DNA of 34,527 bases from JBARCX01 sp049794535 (GCA_049794535.1 JBARCX010000105.1:1-34527), one strand, 5' to 3'. Counted from the stretch's first letter, positions 6,506 through 15,961 are shown. Numbers and translations are program-made. The notes: a model not told the origin generated them from the letters alone.

Positions 6506-8722
6506 ATGCAGGTAGCGGATTCGTCATCACGGCGAGGGTGGTGGCGCGCTATTGCCTGGATAGGGATCGTCATCGATCACGGCAAGCCGATTCGCGTTTC
6601 ACTGCTGGTGCTGGCGGTGAGCGCCTTCGCTGCGGTGAACGTGGATCAGGTGGCCGAGCTGTTCCTGATCGCCGTGTGGACTGACCCTAGCATCACCCGA
6701 TATCTGTCGCTGCTCGCCGGCAGTGCGCTGGCTGGGCTGGCGATCTGGTACACCGCGCGGCAGGCCTATCGGCTGGTCTATCCACGTTGGCCGTCATTAC
6801 AAGATCCTCGCGCGGCCTGGTTGCGTGACTGGTTGCCGCGGCTGCTCGGCGCGGCAGTACCGTTAGTGGTGTTGCTGGGCTTTTTGCTGGCGCTGCACAC
6901 CGTGCCGCATGGTACCTGCAGCACGGCCTCGGCGTGTTCGCGGCGTGGATGGCGTGCTGCCGGTCTGTTGCTCGAATCGATGGTGCTCATCGGGTTCTTC
7001 ATAACGCGTCGTCGTTGGGTAAATGTGTGGCGACAGCGCACGGAGGCGATGCCGTTAGGCATGCGCGCCTCGCATGAGCCACGCGTGCATCATCTACGCA
7101 TGCTGGGTCGCGTGCCGTTGGGCTGGTTCATGGCGATCATGGCGCTGAACGTCTTGGCCACCGTGCTGGTGGTATGGCAACCGCGCATGCTGGATGGCGT
7201 AGGCCCGCTGGCGATACTGCTGCTTGGTGCCAGCTTCATGTGCATGAGCGGTGGCTTTCTCTGCATGTTGGCCGATCGTCGCGGCGTGCCACTGCTTACG
7301 ATGTTGCTGCTGATCAGCCTGCTGATGCATGCGCTGCATTTGAACGACAACCATCGTGTGCGGCAGTACCCGGCGATGAGCACGCATCAGCACCCGGCTA
7401 CCGAACCTGCGGAATCGAGGCCGGATTTCACGGCCTATGCCAACGCGTGGCTGGATAGCCGTTGCCAACCCACGCAGCCGTGTCCGGTCATCGTGGTGTC
7501 GTCCGAGGGCGGTGGCATTCGTAGTGCGGCGTGGACCGCCATGGTGCTGAGCCGACTCACGGCACAGGTGCAGGCGCACCATCCGCGTGCTGGCGGCGAG
7601 CCGCTGCTTACACGCTATGTGTTCGCCGCAAGCGGAGTGTCCGGTGGCAGTCTAGGTTTGGCCAGTTATGTAGCGCTGCTGCGTCAGCCGTCATCAGCCG
7701 ACGCCGCCCATCTGGAGTTACGCGCGCAAACCCTGCTCAGCCACGACTTCCTCGCACCGATGCTGGCCAACATGTTGTTCGTCGATTTCACTCAGCGCTG
7801 GTTGCCCGGTGCATGGTTCGACGACCGTTCCCGCGCGCTTACCCACGCGTGGGAACAAGCCGCGCAACAGCAGGGCATGGGCGCATTCGCGCAACCCTTC
7901 AGTGCGTTGTACGAGCACGCCGACGGTAGTGTGGATACATCGTCACCAGCACTGTTCCTCAACAGCACCACGGTGGAGCAGGGCTCGCGTTTTGTGCAGC
8001 ATCCGTTTCGACCGTTCATCGCATCGCCCTGGACGGCTGCGTTCGATGGTTCGACCCGGCTCGATCCACGCGTGCCGCTGAGCGAGGTGGTACTCAACAG
8101 CGCGCGCTTCACCTACGTGAGCCCGGCTGGCACGCTGGAAACCACGCCACCCGTCGGTGTTGCGCCGCCAGTACCTGCCACGCTGCAGTTGGTTGATGGC
8201 GGTTATTTCGAAAACTCCGGCACGACCACTTTGCTCGAAGTGATTTATCGGCTCCGCAGCATCGCGGCACAACGCGAGCAGCCGTTGCGCATCATCGTGC
8301 TGCACATCAGTAACGATCCGCTGGAACACGATTTTGTCGCGGCACACGATCCAACGCATCTGCTGCCGCTCTATACGACAGTTTGCCCGGCACCGACCGG
8401 CATCGATGCTGCACAGGTGAGCGGCGAGGTGAGTGCACCGATCAAAGCATTGCTCGATACCCGTAGCGCACGTGGTGAATATGCACGCGCGCGGTTGCTC
8501 GCATCGCTGCATATCGATCCTGCGAACCCGATGCGTGGCGACGTGCTGTGGCATTTCCGTTTATGTCCGGGCAACTACCCCATTCCGCTAGGTTGGACTA
8601 TCTCAACGCCGGTATTCGATGAAATGGGTCGGCAGCTGCAGCAGAATTATCCGCTGGTACAAATGACACAGTGGCTGGATGAACAATTGTCGGCGGCTGT
8701 GGCCCCACCGATGTCGCGCTAG
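6506..8722 (+). CDS. Membrane-anchored patatin-like phospholipase/hydrolase
   Basis: This 738-residue protein has about seven hydrophobic segments in the first 300 residues and a patatin-type catalytic domain after about residue 325. The catalytic features are the oxyanion loop SSEGGGIRSA (about 332-341), the nucleophile elbow ASGVSGGSLG with Ser near 379 in a G-x-S-x-G frame, and VDGGYFENSG (about 562) giving the catalytic Asp. Patatins hydrolyse acyl esters of lipids with a Ser-Asp dyad; the substrate here is unknown. ATG 6506 with GCAGGGG upstream is preferred, because the earlier in-frame region (from 6338) is translated repeat sequence. The radical SAM gene starts 29 bp downstream. Multi-pass N-terminal anchoring is unusual for bacterial patatins. 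Confidence 0.85.
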   Translation: MQVADSSSRRGWWRAIAWIGIVIDHGKPIRVSLLVLAVSAFAAVNVDQVAELFLIAVWTDPSITRYLSLLAGSALAGLAIWYTARQAYRLVYPRWPSLQDPRAAWLRDWLPRLLGAAVPLVVLLGFLLALHTVPHGTCSTASACSRRGWRAAGLLLESMVLIGFFITRRRWVNVWRQRTEAMPLGMRASHEPRVHHLRMLGRVPLGWFMAIMALNVLATVLVVWQPRMLDGVGPLAILLLGASFMCMSGGFLCMLADRRGVPLLTMLLLISLLMHALHLNDNHRVRQYPAMSTHQHPATEPAESRPDFTAYANAWLDSRCQPTQPCPVIVVSSEGGGIRSAAWTAMVLSRLTAQVQAHHPRAGGEPLLTRYVFAASGVSGGSLGLASYVALLRQPSSADAAHLELRAQTLLSHDFLAPMLANMLFVDFTQRWLPGAWFDDRSRALTHAWEQAAQQQGMGAFAQPFSALYEHADGSVDTSSPALFLNSTTVEQGSRFVQHPFRPFIASPWTAAFDGSTRLDPRVPLSEVVLNSARFTYVSPAGTLETTPPVGVAPPVPATLQLVDGGYFENSGTTTLLEVIYRLRSIAAQREQPLRIIVLHISNDPLEHDFVAAHDPTHLLPLYTTVCPAPTGIDAAQVSGEVSAPIKALLDTRSARGEYARARLLASLHIDPANPMRGDVLWHFRLCPGNYPIPLGWTISTPVFDEMGRQLQQNYPLVQMTQWLDEQLSAAVAPPMSR

Positions 8723-8751
8723 TTGAGACTGCGCCGGCGCAAACTAGCCGC

Positions 8752-9834
8752 ATGATCGGACCACCACACGCACACAAGGGTCGTGGCGCGGCCTCCAATC
8801 CGGAGGGGCGCTTTGAATCCATCCGGCATCACGCCGAGGACGACGGCTGGCAAAGCGCCATGCTCGACGAGGATGCCCCGCGTCCACGCACTGAAGTGAC
8901 AGAGGAACGTGCGCGCTCGGTGATCAGCCGCAACGATTCGCCGGACATCGCCTTCAGCCAAGCGATCAACCCGTATAGGGGATGTGAGCACGGCTGTATT
9001 TATTGCTTTGCCCGACCGTCGCATAGCTACCTCAATCTTTCGCCCGGCCTGGATTTCGAGACCAAGCTACGCGCGAAAAGTAATTTCGCTGAAGTGTTGC
9101 GCTCGGAGTTGGCCAAGCCGGGCTACACGATCAGCCCGATCAACATCGGCAGCAATACCGATCCTTATCAGCCGATCGAAAAACGCTGGCGGCTCACGCG
9201 TGCGGCGCTGGAGCTCCTAGCCGAATGCCATCACCCCTGCACCATCGTCACCAAGAATGCGTTGGTCGAACGCGACCTCGACATCTTGGCACCGATGGCA
9301 CGCGAAGGGCTGGTGCAGGTGTTCGTGTCGGTTAACTCGCTGGACAACCATCTCGCCGCCAAGCTGGAGCCACGCGCTACCGCGCCACATCGGCGTATCC
9401 AGGCCATTCGTACATTGGCTGATGCAGGCGTGCCGGTGGGTGTGTTGGTGGCGCCAATCATCCCCGCGTTGAACGATAAGGATATGGAAGCGGTGCTGGC
9501 GCAGGCCCACGAGGCCGGTGCACGTTGCGCTGGTTACACCGTGCTGCGTTTACCGTACGAGTTAAAGAGCCTGTTCCGCGAATGGCTGGCATTGCACGCA
9601 CCGCAACGTGCCGAGCACGTCATGAGCCTGGTGCAGCAGATGAATGGTGGGCGCGATTACGACAGCAACTTTGCGACGCGTATGCGTGGGCAGGGCGTAT
9701 TTGCGGATCTGTTGCGTCGACGTTTCGAGATCGCTTGCCGCAAGCATGGTTATGGCCGTGCACGCGAACTGCATCTGGATACCACGCGCTTTGTACCGCC
9801 GCGCAAGCTATCACCACAGGGGCAGCTGTTTTGA
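8752..9834 (+). CDS. PA0069-family radical SAM protein
   Basis: This 360-residue protein has the N-terminal KGRGAASNPEGRFE segment typical of the PA0069 group and a radical SAM cluster motif C78-x3-C82-x2-C85 (GCEHGCIYC) that binds a 4Fe-4S cluster. Downstream are core strands such as INIGSNTDPYQPIEK and VFVSVNSLD. It belongs to the COG1533 assemblage that includes spore photoproduct lyase-like proteins, but the reaction of this subgroup is not established as far as I know. No clear Shine-Dalgarno precedes ATG 8752. The 29-bp gap after the patatin gene suggests co-transcription. It converges on the HipA-like gene. Confidence 0.9.
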   Translation: MIGPPHAHKGRGAASNPEGRFESIRHHAEDDGWQSAMLDEDAPRPRTEVTEERARSVISRNDSPDIAFSQAINPYRGCEHGCIYCFARPSHSYLNLSPGLDFETKLRAKSNFAEVLRSELAKPGYTISPINIGSNTDPYQPIEKRWRLTRAALELLAECHHPCTIVTKNALVERDLDILAPMAREGLVQVFVSVNSLDNHLAAKLEPRATAPHRRIQAIRTLADAGVPVGVLVAPIIPALNDKDMEAVLAQAHEAGARCAGYTVLRLPYELKSLFREWLALHAPQRAEHVMSLVQQMNGGRDYDSNFATRMRGQGVFADLLRRRFEIACRKHGYGRARELHLDTTRFVPPRKLSPQGQLF

Positions 9835-9871
9835 TATCGCTGCACTTGGACCAGCGTAAATAAGTGATCTG

Positions 9872-11245
9872 TTAGCCGAAGCGTTGGCGTAAATGGACCA
9901 TGTGCGCGCGATTATCGTCAGCGATGCTACGGAAATCCGTACTCACGTCGGCATGTTCGGCGACACGTTGCCAAAATGCCGTGGCCCACACAGCTGCTTG
10001 CTGCCATTGCAGTAGCGCAGCTGGAATCGGCGGCGGTGGCTGATAGTCGCGTGGTGGCATGCTGCCACTGCTGGCGGGCCGGTAAAGCATCGGCAGCATG
10101 TCATAGCTGGGGCATGGCGTAAGCGGGAGCGCGTCGTCGAGAAAGAAGGCCAGGTTGCCGAAGTGCATATCGGTGTTGCCGATCATCTGGCCGAACCACC
10201 ACAGTTGTTGTATCTGCATCAGTGCATCCGTGGTCAGCCAATCTCGGCGATGCATGCGTTCGGCAGCGGCGGCCCAGTTGTCGCGGATGCCGTCATGCGC
10301 ATCGCTCCACGCTGCCAGCGAGATCACGCCGCGCCGGCCATATGAGCCGATGCGATCGAATCGAGTGGACTCGAAGCAGAGTCGTCCATCGGACCAGACC
10401 AGTTCGCTCTTTGCGCTGGGTAGGCCATGCTCAGCCAGCAGCTCGCCGGCAAGGTGTTCACTGATCAATAGATCAGCCCAACGTCTTCCCACAGGGTTCG
10501 TCTCGACACGCTCGGAGAACTTGACGATGACGTAGCGCTGATGGCCGTCGATGGTCTCGACGCACGCAGTGAATTTGGGTTGCTCGCCAGCCGCCGAAGA
10601 GCCGACCTGTTCACCGGCCAACGTGGCATCGGCCAGTGCGGCATAACGTTGCTCGCGCGCAGTCGATGGTATCGGTATCGGGTTGGCGCGCAGTGCTCGT
10701 TCCAGTGACGATTCGCCAAGCACGAAATTGCCCGGGCCATCTTCGCCACGTCGCAAGAGTGCGGCGAGAACAGCGTCGCTATCCCAGCGCATGATGTCCT
10801 CACTCAATCCAAGCTCACGTGCGTGCTGCTGTGCAAACAGGCGGCCCAGAAAACCTTGCGGGCGCATATCGTCGATGAACCATGGCAGGCCGGGAAACAA
10901 CCCGTCGCTGAATTCATCGCGTAGCCAGCTCACAGCTTGCTCTGTATCGAGCCAGCAACTCCCGCCATGCAAGGCAACCAGCTGGCCAAAAATCTGCGGC
11001 TGTCCGGCAGTGTCGATGCGATACAACGGCCAGCGATTTCCCAATCCGCGCACATCGCGCACCACGGCATAACGCGAGCTACGCGCGTGGCCGATCTTGA
11101 CGACCTGGTTTCCCGCCGTGGTGAGAAGCCTCGATATGCTGGGTTGGCTGGCGCCGAGTGCCTCGCCTAGTTCGCGCGCAGTCGCTACCTGGCGTAGGCG
11201 CAGGGTGGCGAGCAGGCGATCGTTATTTTGAGTGCGCGAAGACAT
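9872..11245 (-). CDS. HTH-HipA fusion kinase (YjjJ/HipH-like)
   Basis: This 457-residue protein has an N-terminal winged-helix DNA-binding region (about 1-60, ARELGEALGASQPSISRLL) joined to a HipA-type Ser/Thr kinase fold. Kinase features are AAGEQPKF (about 217-224), the VIVKFS strand, the catalytic GNTDMHFGN loop (about 356-364, Asp and Asn retained) and PSYDMLP (about 380-386, metal-binding Asp). In classical hipBA modules the DNA-binding antitoxin HipB is a separate gene; none lies beside this one, and the fused layout matches E. coli YjjJ (HipH). It may be a self-regulating toxin-like kinase, though target and toxicity are unknown. No Shine-Dalgarno is seen; ATG 11245 lies 8 bases after a possible -10. 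Confidence 0.87.
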   Translation of the reverse strand: MSSRTQNNDRLLATLRLRQVATARELGEALGASQPSISRLLTTAGNQVVKIGHARSSRYAVVRDVRGLGNRWPLYRIDTAGQPQIFGQLVALHGGSCWLDTEQAVSWLRDEFSDGLFPGLPWFIDDMRPQGFLGRLFAQQHARELGLSEDIMRWDSDAVLAALLRRGEDGPGNFVLGESSLERALRANPIPIPSTAREQRYAALADATLAGEQVGSSAAGEQPKFTACVETIDGHQRYVIVKFSERVETNPVGRRWADLLISEHLAGELLAEHGLPSAKSELVWSDGRLCFESTRFDRIGSYGRRGVISLAAWSDAHDGIRDNWAAAAERMHRRDWLTTDALMQIQQLWWFGQMIGNTDMHFGNLAFFLDDALPLTPCPSYDMLPMLYRPASSGSMPPRDYQPPPPIPAALLQWQQAAVWATAFWQRVAEHADVSTDFRSIADDNRAHMVHLRQRFG

Positions 11246-11282
11246 GATATGAATAGATACATGAATAGATATTTCATATCAA
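11245..11282 (-). promoter_or_regulatory. Candidate promoter and operator of the HipA-like gene
   Basis: On the minus strand TTGATA (11282-11277) and TATCTA (11259-11254) are 17 bp apart, and the start codon follows 8 bases later. The same stretch holds a perfect inverted repeat TGATATGAA (11245-11253) / TTCATATCA (11273-11281) and tandem ATGAATAGAT copies (11249-11258 and 11261-11270) at 12-bp spacing. A repressor bound here would cover the promoter and start codon, which fits autoregulation by the protein's own HTH. The surroundings (11245-11340) are strikingly AT-rich compared with the window. Confidence 0.55.
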
Positions 11283-11349
11283 GTAAAAATATTTCAATAA
11301 GTTACATTTATTTTAGCTGTTCATGCGAATAGATTTTTGCCAAAAAATA

Positions 11350-11379
11350 AACCGCCGGTGGTTTAGGCCGGCGGTTTTT
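11350..11379 (-). terminator. Intrinsic terminator after the S9 peptidase gene (possibly bidirectional)
   Basis: AACCGCCGG (11350-11358) and CCGGCGGTT (11368-11376) form a perfect 9-bp stem. On the minus strand the stem is followed by TTATTTTTTG, and on the plus strand by TTTTT. It lies just past the peptidase stop codon and also ends the AT-rich block upstream of the HipA-like gene. Confidence 0.85.
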
Positions 11380-11403
11380 GATTCACAGGTGGTGTGCTAC
11401 GGC

Positions 11404-13482
11404 TTACTTCGATGCAGGCAAGTACCTGCCGAACCAGCTCAGCGCGCGCTGCAAGACATCGCGCTGATTCGCTGGATTGTTGAAGTGGTGACCTTCGTTT
11501 GGATACACCACCAGCGTGGTGGGTACGCCCAACGCGCGTAGTGCGTGCCAGTACTCGAACGATTGCGGCGCCGGGCATTCCGCGTCGCGATCGCCCACCA
11601 CGACCAAGGTCGGTGTTTTCGCCTGCTTGATGTAATTGATCGCCGAGCTCTTCGCATAGGCGGCTGGATCGTCATACACCGATGCGCCAAAGAACGGGAT
11701 CATCCACTGATCGATCAGGTTCTGGCCGTAGTAACTCTGCCAGTTGGCGATGCCGGCACCGGCCACCACCGCGCGGAACCGCTGCGTTTGGGTGGGTATG
11801 AACATGCTCATGAAGCCACCGTAGCTCCAGCCGGTCAGGCCGAGGCGATGATCATCCACAGGCACCTTTTTCTCCACCGCATCGACACCGGCGAGGATGT
11901 CGCGCATATCGCCGTAGCCGAAGTCCTTGCGATTGGCCTGCACAAATTTTTCGCCTTGGCCAAAGCTGCCGCGCGGATTAGGCATCAACACGAAGTAGCC
12001 CAACGCGGAAAGCGGCGCGCTGCCATAGCCCACGCCAGGCCAGGACGGAACGACCGCACTCGATGGGCCGCCGTGCACGGCGACAATCATCGGGTAGGTT
12101 TTATTCGGGTCGTAGTTGGCTGGATACAGCAACCAACCCTGCACGTGGAAACCATCGTTGTCCCACTCGACGGATTCAGCCTTACCCCAGGAGGGTTTCA
12201 AGGCGGCATTGATATCGGTAACCGCAGGGGGCGCCATCGTGCCGAGTGCGCCTGCATGCACTTCCGGTGCATCGGCGTAGGAGCTTTGCATGAAAGCGAT
12301 CTGGCGATGGTCTTGCGATAGCGATACCGCGATTGACGCGCTGCCATCGCCGATGCTGGCCGGCACAGTGAACAGCACGCGTTGCTGGCTGGCCGCGTTC
12401 GCTTCCACCGCATACTCGGCGAGCTGCACCTGGCCGTTGCTGAACTGGTTGACCAGCATCGATTGTGGCCCAGTCCAGCTCAGCCACGCAGGTGTGACAT
12501 GCGTGCCTGGGGTGAGATTAGTCACCGCGCCACCGTTGCTTGGCACGCTATAGATATCGCCACCCGTGGCGCCTTGGTCACTCATCAGGCCGCCGATAAA
12601 GGCGATCCGCGAACCGTCCGGTGACCAGCGTGGTAGCGCGATCTGCAGGCCATGCAAGGGACCCTGCACGGTGTTCGGATCGACCACGCCTGTGGGTCTG
12701 GCACCAGCTTGCGCATCTTGTGTATAGAGCTTGGCGATCCACCAGTTGTTGTCGCCGGGCGGCTGTGCGGCGACATACGCGATCCGCTGGCTATTCGGCG
12801 CCCAGGAGAATTCATAGATATAGGCGCCGGCAGGCGTGATCTGTTGCAACTCGCCACCCGTGGCAGCCACGGTAGCCACGCGCTGTATTTCGAGCCCTTC
12901 GACACCAATTTCGCCGGCAGCCGGTTTGGCCGCGGCCAGCGCGCTGGCCATGCGGGTGGCGCCTTCCACGTACAGAAGGGCCAGCGTCTTACCGTCGGGC
13001 GACCAGCTCAGGCCATCGGCATAGCCACGTAGGCGCGTTAAAAGCGCAGGCTTGCCCGGGTCGCGGGTATCGACCACATAGAGGTCCTTTTGCTTGCCAC
13101 CGATGCCGCTCTGGGCACTGCCGCAATTGGAGAGAAACGCGAGGTGGTGCGAGTCGGGTGCCCAGGCGATACCGTCCTCGCTGCAGCCGGCGGATCGCGT
13201 AGCCAGCCCGATGTGCTTCGCGTTCTTACCATCGGCATCCGCCAGTTCGATCGCCGGTTTACCGTCCGTCGACACCACCCAGGCAAGCTGGTGACCATCA
13301 GGAGATAGCGCCACTTCGCTGATCTGCCTCACCTTGCTCAAATTGGCGAGCAACGCCTGGATACGTGGATCGGCCGTGCTGCGCACAGAGGCGGTATCAA
13401 ACGACGCGGTGGTGTCGGCCAATACGGCGGGCGCGAATGCCACCGCCAGCAGCGGCAACAGCAAACGGGCAGGTTTCAACAT
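11404..13482 (-). CDS. Secreted S9-family prolyl oligopeptidase-like peptidase
   Basis: The 692-residue precursor has a signal peptide at about 1-22 (cleavage after VLA), a beta-propeller built of WSPDG/WAPDS-type repeats (about 35-420) and a C-terminal alpha/beta-hydrolase domain. Catalytic residues are Ser near 552 in GWSYGGFMS, Asp near 630 in VGDRDAECP and His near 664 in NEGHHF. Such enzymes cleave short peptides or act as acylaminoacyl or dipeptidyl peptidases, probably in the periplasm here. The start at ATG 13482 has only a weak AAGG upstream. Downstream on the same strand is a strong terminator. It appears monocistronic. Confidence 0.92.
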   Translation of the reverse strand: MLKPARLLLPLLAVAFAPAVLADTTASFDTASVRSTADPRIQALLANLSKVRQISEVALSPDGHQLAWVVSTDGKPAIELADADGKNAKHIGLATRSAGCSEDGIAWAPDSHHLAFLSNCGSAQSGIGGKQKDLYVVDTRDPGKPALLTRLRGYADGLSWSPDGKTLALLYVEGATRMASALAAAKPAAGEIGVEGLEIQRVATVAATGGELQQITPAGAYIYEFSWAPNSQRIAYVAAQPPGDNNWWIAKLYTQDAQAGARPTGVVDPNTVQGPLHGLQIALPRWSPDGSRIAFIGGLMSDQGATGGDIYSVPSNGGAVTNLTPGTHVTPAWLSWTGPQSMLVNQFSNGQVQLAEYAVEANAASQQRVLFTVPASIGDGSASIAVSLSQDHRQIAFMQSSYADAPEVHAGALGTMAPPAVTDINAALKPSWGKAESVEWDNDGFHVQGWLLYPANYDPNKTYPMIVAVHGGPSSAVVPSWPGVGYGSAPLSALGYFVLMPNPRGSFGQGEKFVQANRKDFGYGDMRDILAGVDAVEKKVPVDDHRLGLTGWSYGGFMSMFIPTQTQRFRAVVAGAGIANWQSYYGQNLIDQWMIPFFGASVYDDPAAYAKSSAINYIKQAKTPTLVVVGDRDAECPAPQSFEYWHALRALGVPTTLVVYPNEGHHFNNPANQRDVLQRALSWFGRYLPASK

Positions 13483-13571
13483 GGCGGTAACCTTCGAATA
13501 GGCTCGGGGAAGGCCGTCACGCTAGCAGGAGATCGACGGAGGACCCAAATCGTCCGTTTCGACACAACCAG

Positions 13572-15068
13572 TCAATTAGGTAAGAACGGATGCGGTCGTT
13601 CTTGCAGACCACGCCAGCCGCGACGACCAAGCCAGAGCAACATCACGATGAGGGTGGCCCACGCGGCGGCGAGCAGGGTGAGCCAGAGGCCGCCAAGGTC
13701 GAGCTGGACGCCGTTACTCAGCGTCGGCAAAAAAATGCTTATGCAGATCAAGCCGTAACCGAATGCAGCGAGCAGGCCGGCGCCCCAGTTCGATACCGGC
13801 CGGCCGCCTATCGTGGACAACGCAAACGCCAACATAAAGCCGATACCCCCCAGCTGGCTGAGCGACAAGAGCACCGTGCTCGCCAGGCTCATGTGTAGCC
13901 CATTGGCCAAGGCCAGCAACACCAGCAGCAACAGCGTCTGCGCTCCCAAGGGCAGCAGCAGAATGGCGCGTAGCAGATCGCGCTTCATGCACGCGGCGTT
14001 ATGCAACCCGGGCAGCAGCGCCAGTAGCGGCAACTCGGCATTGGTTTTCTGCCAACGTTGTTGCAGTGGCGCCAGTAACAAGATCGAAAGCATCGCGCTG
14101 CCGAAGCCACCGAACCAGATCAGCATGAGCATGCCGCCGGCGTGCCAGGCCGAAGCCCACGCATGGGTAGCGTGCTCGTGAAAGCTGCTTATCGTCATCA
14201 GCACCACGAACAGCATGCTCGGTATGAGTAGCAGTGCGAGCTGGCGCAGTCGCCCTGTCAGGGTGAGCGGTATAAACAGGCCACCGAGTGCCACCCGCAA
14301 ACTGTGCACAACGTGGTCTGGCCCGCATCCGCGCAGATCGGCCTTGGGCTGCATCCAGTCGGGACGGTTACGGATCTGCTGCGTGTTATCTACGCCACCA
14401 CCGGCAAAGCCGCTGCGAATATTCCAGCCATTGCCGAAGTTGCCGCGGCGAAACTGCAGCACCATCGGTTCGCTCATGCCACCTTTATAGGGATCATCCG
14501 CATGCAGCAACCGGCGCCAGCAGAGCGCTGCGATCAACAACATCGCCAGCGCTGTGGGTATACCCCAGTGGATGAAATCCGGCGTCGATGGTCCTGGCAA
14601 GTGCAAGCGTGCAGGCAACGCTTGCAACGTCATGGGCAGGAAGCCCGCAAACGCACTCAAAATGCGTGGTAACAGCCCGAACAGCAGACCGCATAGACAA
14701 CCCAATGCGAGCAAGGTCGCGATGGTCAGGGCATGGCCGGCGAACAGAGCCAGCGCGCCCGCAGGCAGGGTTACGCAGAGCAGGCCATACAACAGCATTG
14801 CTGCGATTACGTTGCGCTGCACACCTGGTATGCGCAATTGGCGTGCATCGACGGCCAGCAGAGCCATGCTGGAAAACACAAAAGCCCATAGGAAGCCGTT
14901 GCCGAAACTCAGGAGCGCGAGCGAGCCGATCCACCAATCGGATTGGTGTAAGAACATGCCCATAGCGATGGCGCCAAGTACGGCGAGCACGGTAATCACC
15001 AGCGCCGTCCAGCGCATGGCGGGTCTGCAGGCACGCCAGGGCGCCAGCATCACGGCTTGCAGATTCAT
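13572..15068 (-). CDS. ABC transporter permease
   Basis: This 498-residue protein has many hydrophobic segments (roughly ten or more) and a soluble loop in the middle (about 190-250). It begins MNLQAVMLAPWRACRPAMRW, like ABC-2-type permeases paired with YtrB-like ATPases. Its ATG overlaps the stop codon of the ATPase gene by 4 bases (ATGA, 15065-15068), so the two are translationally coupled. The central polar loop lacks an obvious domain. Substrate unknown; export is likely given the lack of a binding protein and the GntR/YtrA context. Confidence 0.82.
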   Translation of the reverse strand: MNLQAVMLAPWRACRPAMRWTALVITVLAVLGAIAMGMFLHQSDWWIGSLALLSFGNGFLWAFVFSSMALLAVDARQLRIPGVQRNVIAAMLLYGLLCVTLPAGALALFAGHALTIATLLALGCLCGLLFGLLPRILSAFAGFLPMTLQALPARLHLPGPSTPDFIHWGIPTALAMLLIAALCWRRLLHADDPYKGGMSEPMVLQFRRGNFGNGWNIRSGFAGGGVDNTQQIRNRPDWMQPKADLRGCGPDHVVHSLRVALGGLFIPLTLTGRLRQLALLLIPSMLFVVLMTISSFHEHATHAWASAWHAGGMLMLIWFGGFGSAMLSILLLAPLQQRWQKTNAELPLLALLPGLHNAACMKRDLLRAILLLPLGAQTLLLLVLLALANGLHMSLASTVLLSLSQLGGIGFMLAFALSTIGGRPVSNWGAGLLAAFGYGLICISIFLPTLSNGVQLDLGGLWLTLLAAAWATLIVMLLWLGRRGWRGLQERPHPFLPN

Positions 15069-15961
15069 TCGGCGATCTCCACGAACAGATCCTCCAGCCC
15101 CAGTGCATCGATGCGTGCGCCGGGCAGCGTGGCGGCTTCGGGCCAGTGGCCGTTGGCATCGCGCTCTACCATCAGGCTCAGGCTGCCATCCTCATGGCGT
15201 CGTCGGCTGAGCGACTGCGTGGGCGCAGCGATACTCATCTTCGCCGGCAGCCACAATCGCGCATAGCGCTCCTTGGTCTCGTCGACGCTGCAACGCATCA
15301 GCAGCTCGCCCTGATGCAAAAACGCGACATCCGACGCCACGCGTTCAAGGTCCGACACGATATGGGTGGAGAACAACACGGTGGTGCCGGCTTCACCCGC
15401 GCGCATGGCCACTTCGCGTAACAGCTCGCGACGCGCTACCGGGTCGAGCGCAGCGGCGGGCTCATCCAGCACCAGCAGTTCCGGTTGAGAGGCGAGCGCA
15501 CGGATCAGGTCGACGCGCTGGCGCTCACCGGGGGATAGCTTGGCCAGTAACTTGTTCGGCTGAATCTGCCAGCGCGTCAGGGTGTTTTTTACGAACGTGG
15601 CATCCCAGCGCGGATAAAAGCGGCCGACGTAATCGAGCATCTGCTGCGCCGTCAGCCATGCCAGTGCCTCCGGTTGCTGCGGCACGTAACCAATGCGTGT
15701 TTTCGTCGCGTCGCTGAGCTTGAGCGCCGGCTCGCCGAAGACGAATGCCGAGCCGGCCAGCGGCACGAGCAGCCCGAGCATGGCGCGGATCAATGTGGAT
15801 TTGCCGGCGCCGTTGCGACCGATCAGGCCCAATACGCTGCCCGGTTCCAGTGCGAGATCCAAGCCGGTCAGCACGTTGCTACCTTCGTAGCAGTGCGCCA
15901 GTCCGTGGACGGCCAGAGGAGAAATGGACGAGCGTGCAACTTCCTGTAATGCGGCGTTCAT
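15065..15961 (-). CDS. ABC transporter ATP-binding protein (YtrB/CcmA-type)
   Basis: This 298-residue ATPase contains Walker A GRNGAGKS (48-55), Q-loop VPQQ (about 93-96), signature LSPGER (142-147), Walker B LLVLDEP (162-168) with ALD D-loop (171-173), and the switch histidine H200 in FSTHIVSD. All elements needed for hydrolysis are intact. A C-terminal extension of about 70 residues is typical of exporter ATPases. It powers the permease encoded immediately downstream. The gene follows the CPBP gene after a 125-bp gap that holds no gene I can support. Confidence 0.95.
   Translation of the reverse strand: MNAALQEVARSSISPLAVHGLAHCYEGSNVLTGLDLALEPGSVLGLIGRNGAGKSTLIRAMLGLLVPLAGSAFVFGEPALKLSDATKTRIGYVPQQPEALAWLTAQQMLDYVGRFYPRWDATFVKNTLTRWQIQPNKLLAKLSPGERQRVDLIRALASQPELLVLDEPAAALDPVARRELLREVAMRAGEAGTTVLFSTHIVSDLERVASDVAFLHQGELLMRCSVDETKERYARLWLPAKMSIAAPTQSLSRRRHEDGSLSLMVERDANGHWPEAATLPGARIDALGLEDLFVEIAE

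Noticed and set aside
6226..6573. Minus-strand frames upstream of the patatin gene, containing RHSGAGRNP
   Set aside because: This is the familiar spurious translation of the GTCATTCC-type repeat, not a protein.
8730..8741. 12-bp palindrome TGCGCCGGCGCA before the radical SAM gene
   Set aside because: GC-rich palindromes of this length are common by chance here, and the gap is only 29 bp, with co-transcription likely.
9872..11245. Classical hipBA toxin-antitoxin module
   Set aside because: No separate HipB-like gene is adjacent; the DNA-binding region is fused, so a YjjJ/HipH-type single protein fits better.
11545..12321. 258-codon plus-strand frame inside the S9 peptidase gene
   Set aside because: It is the shadow of a clearly identified peptidase on the minus strand.
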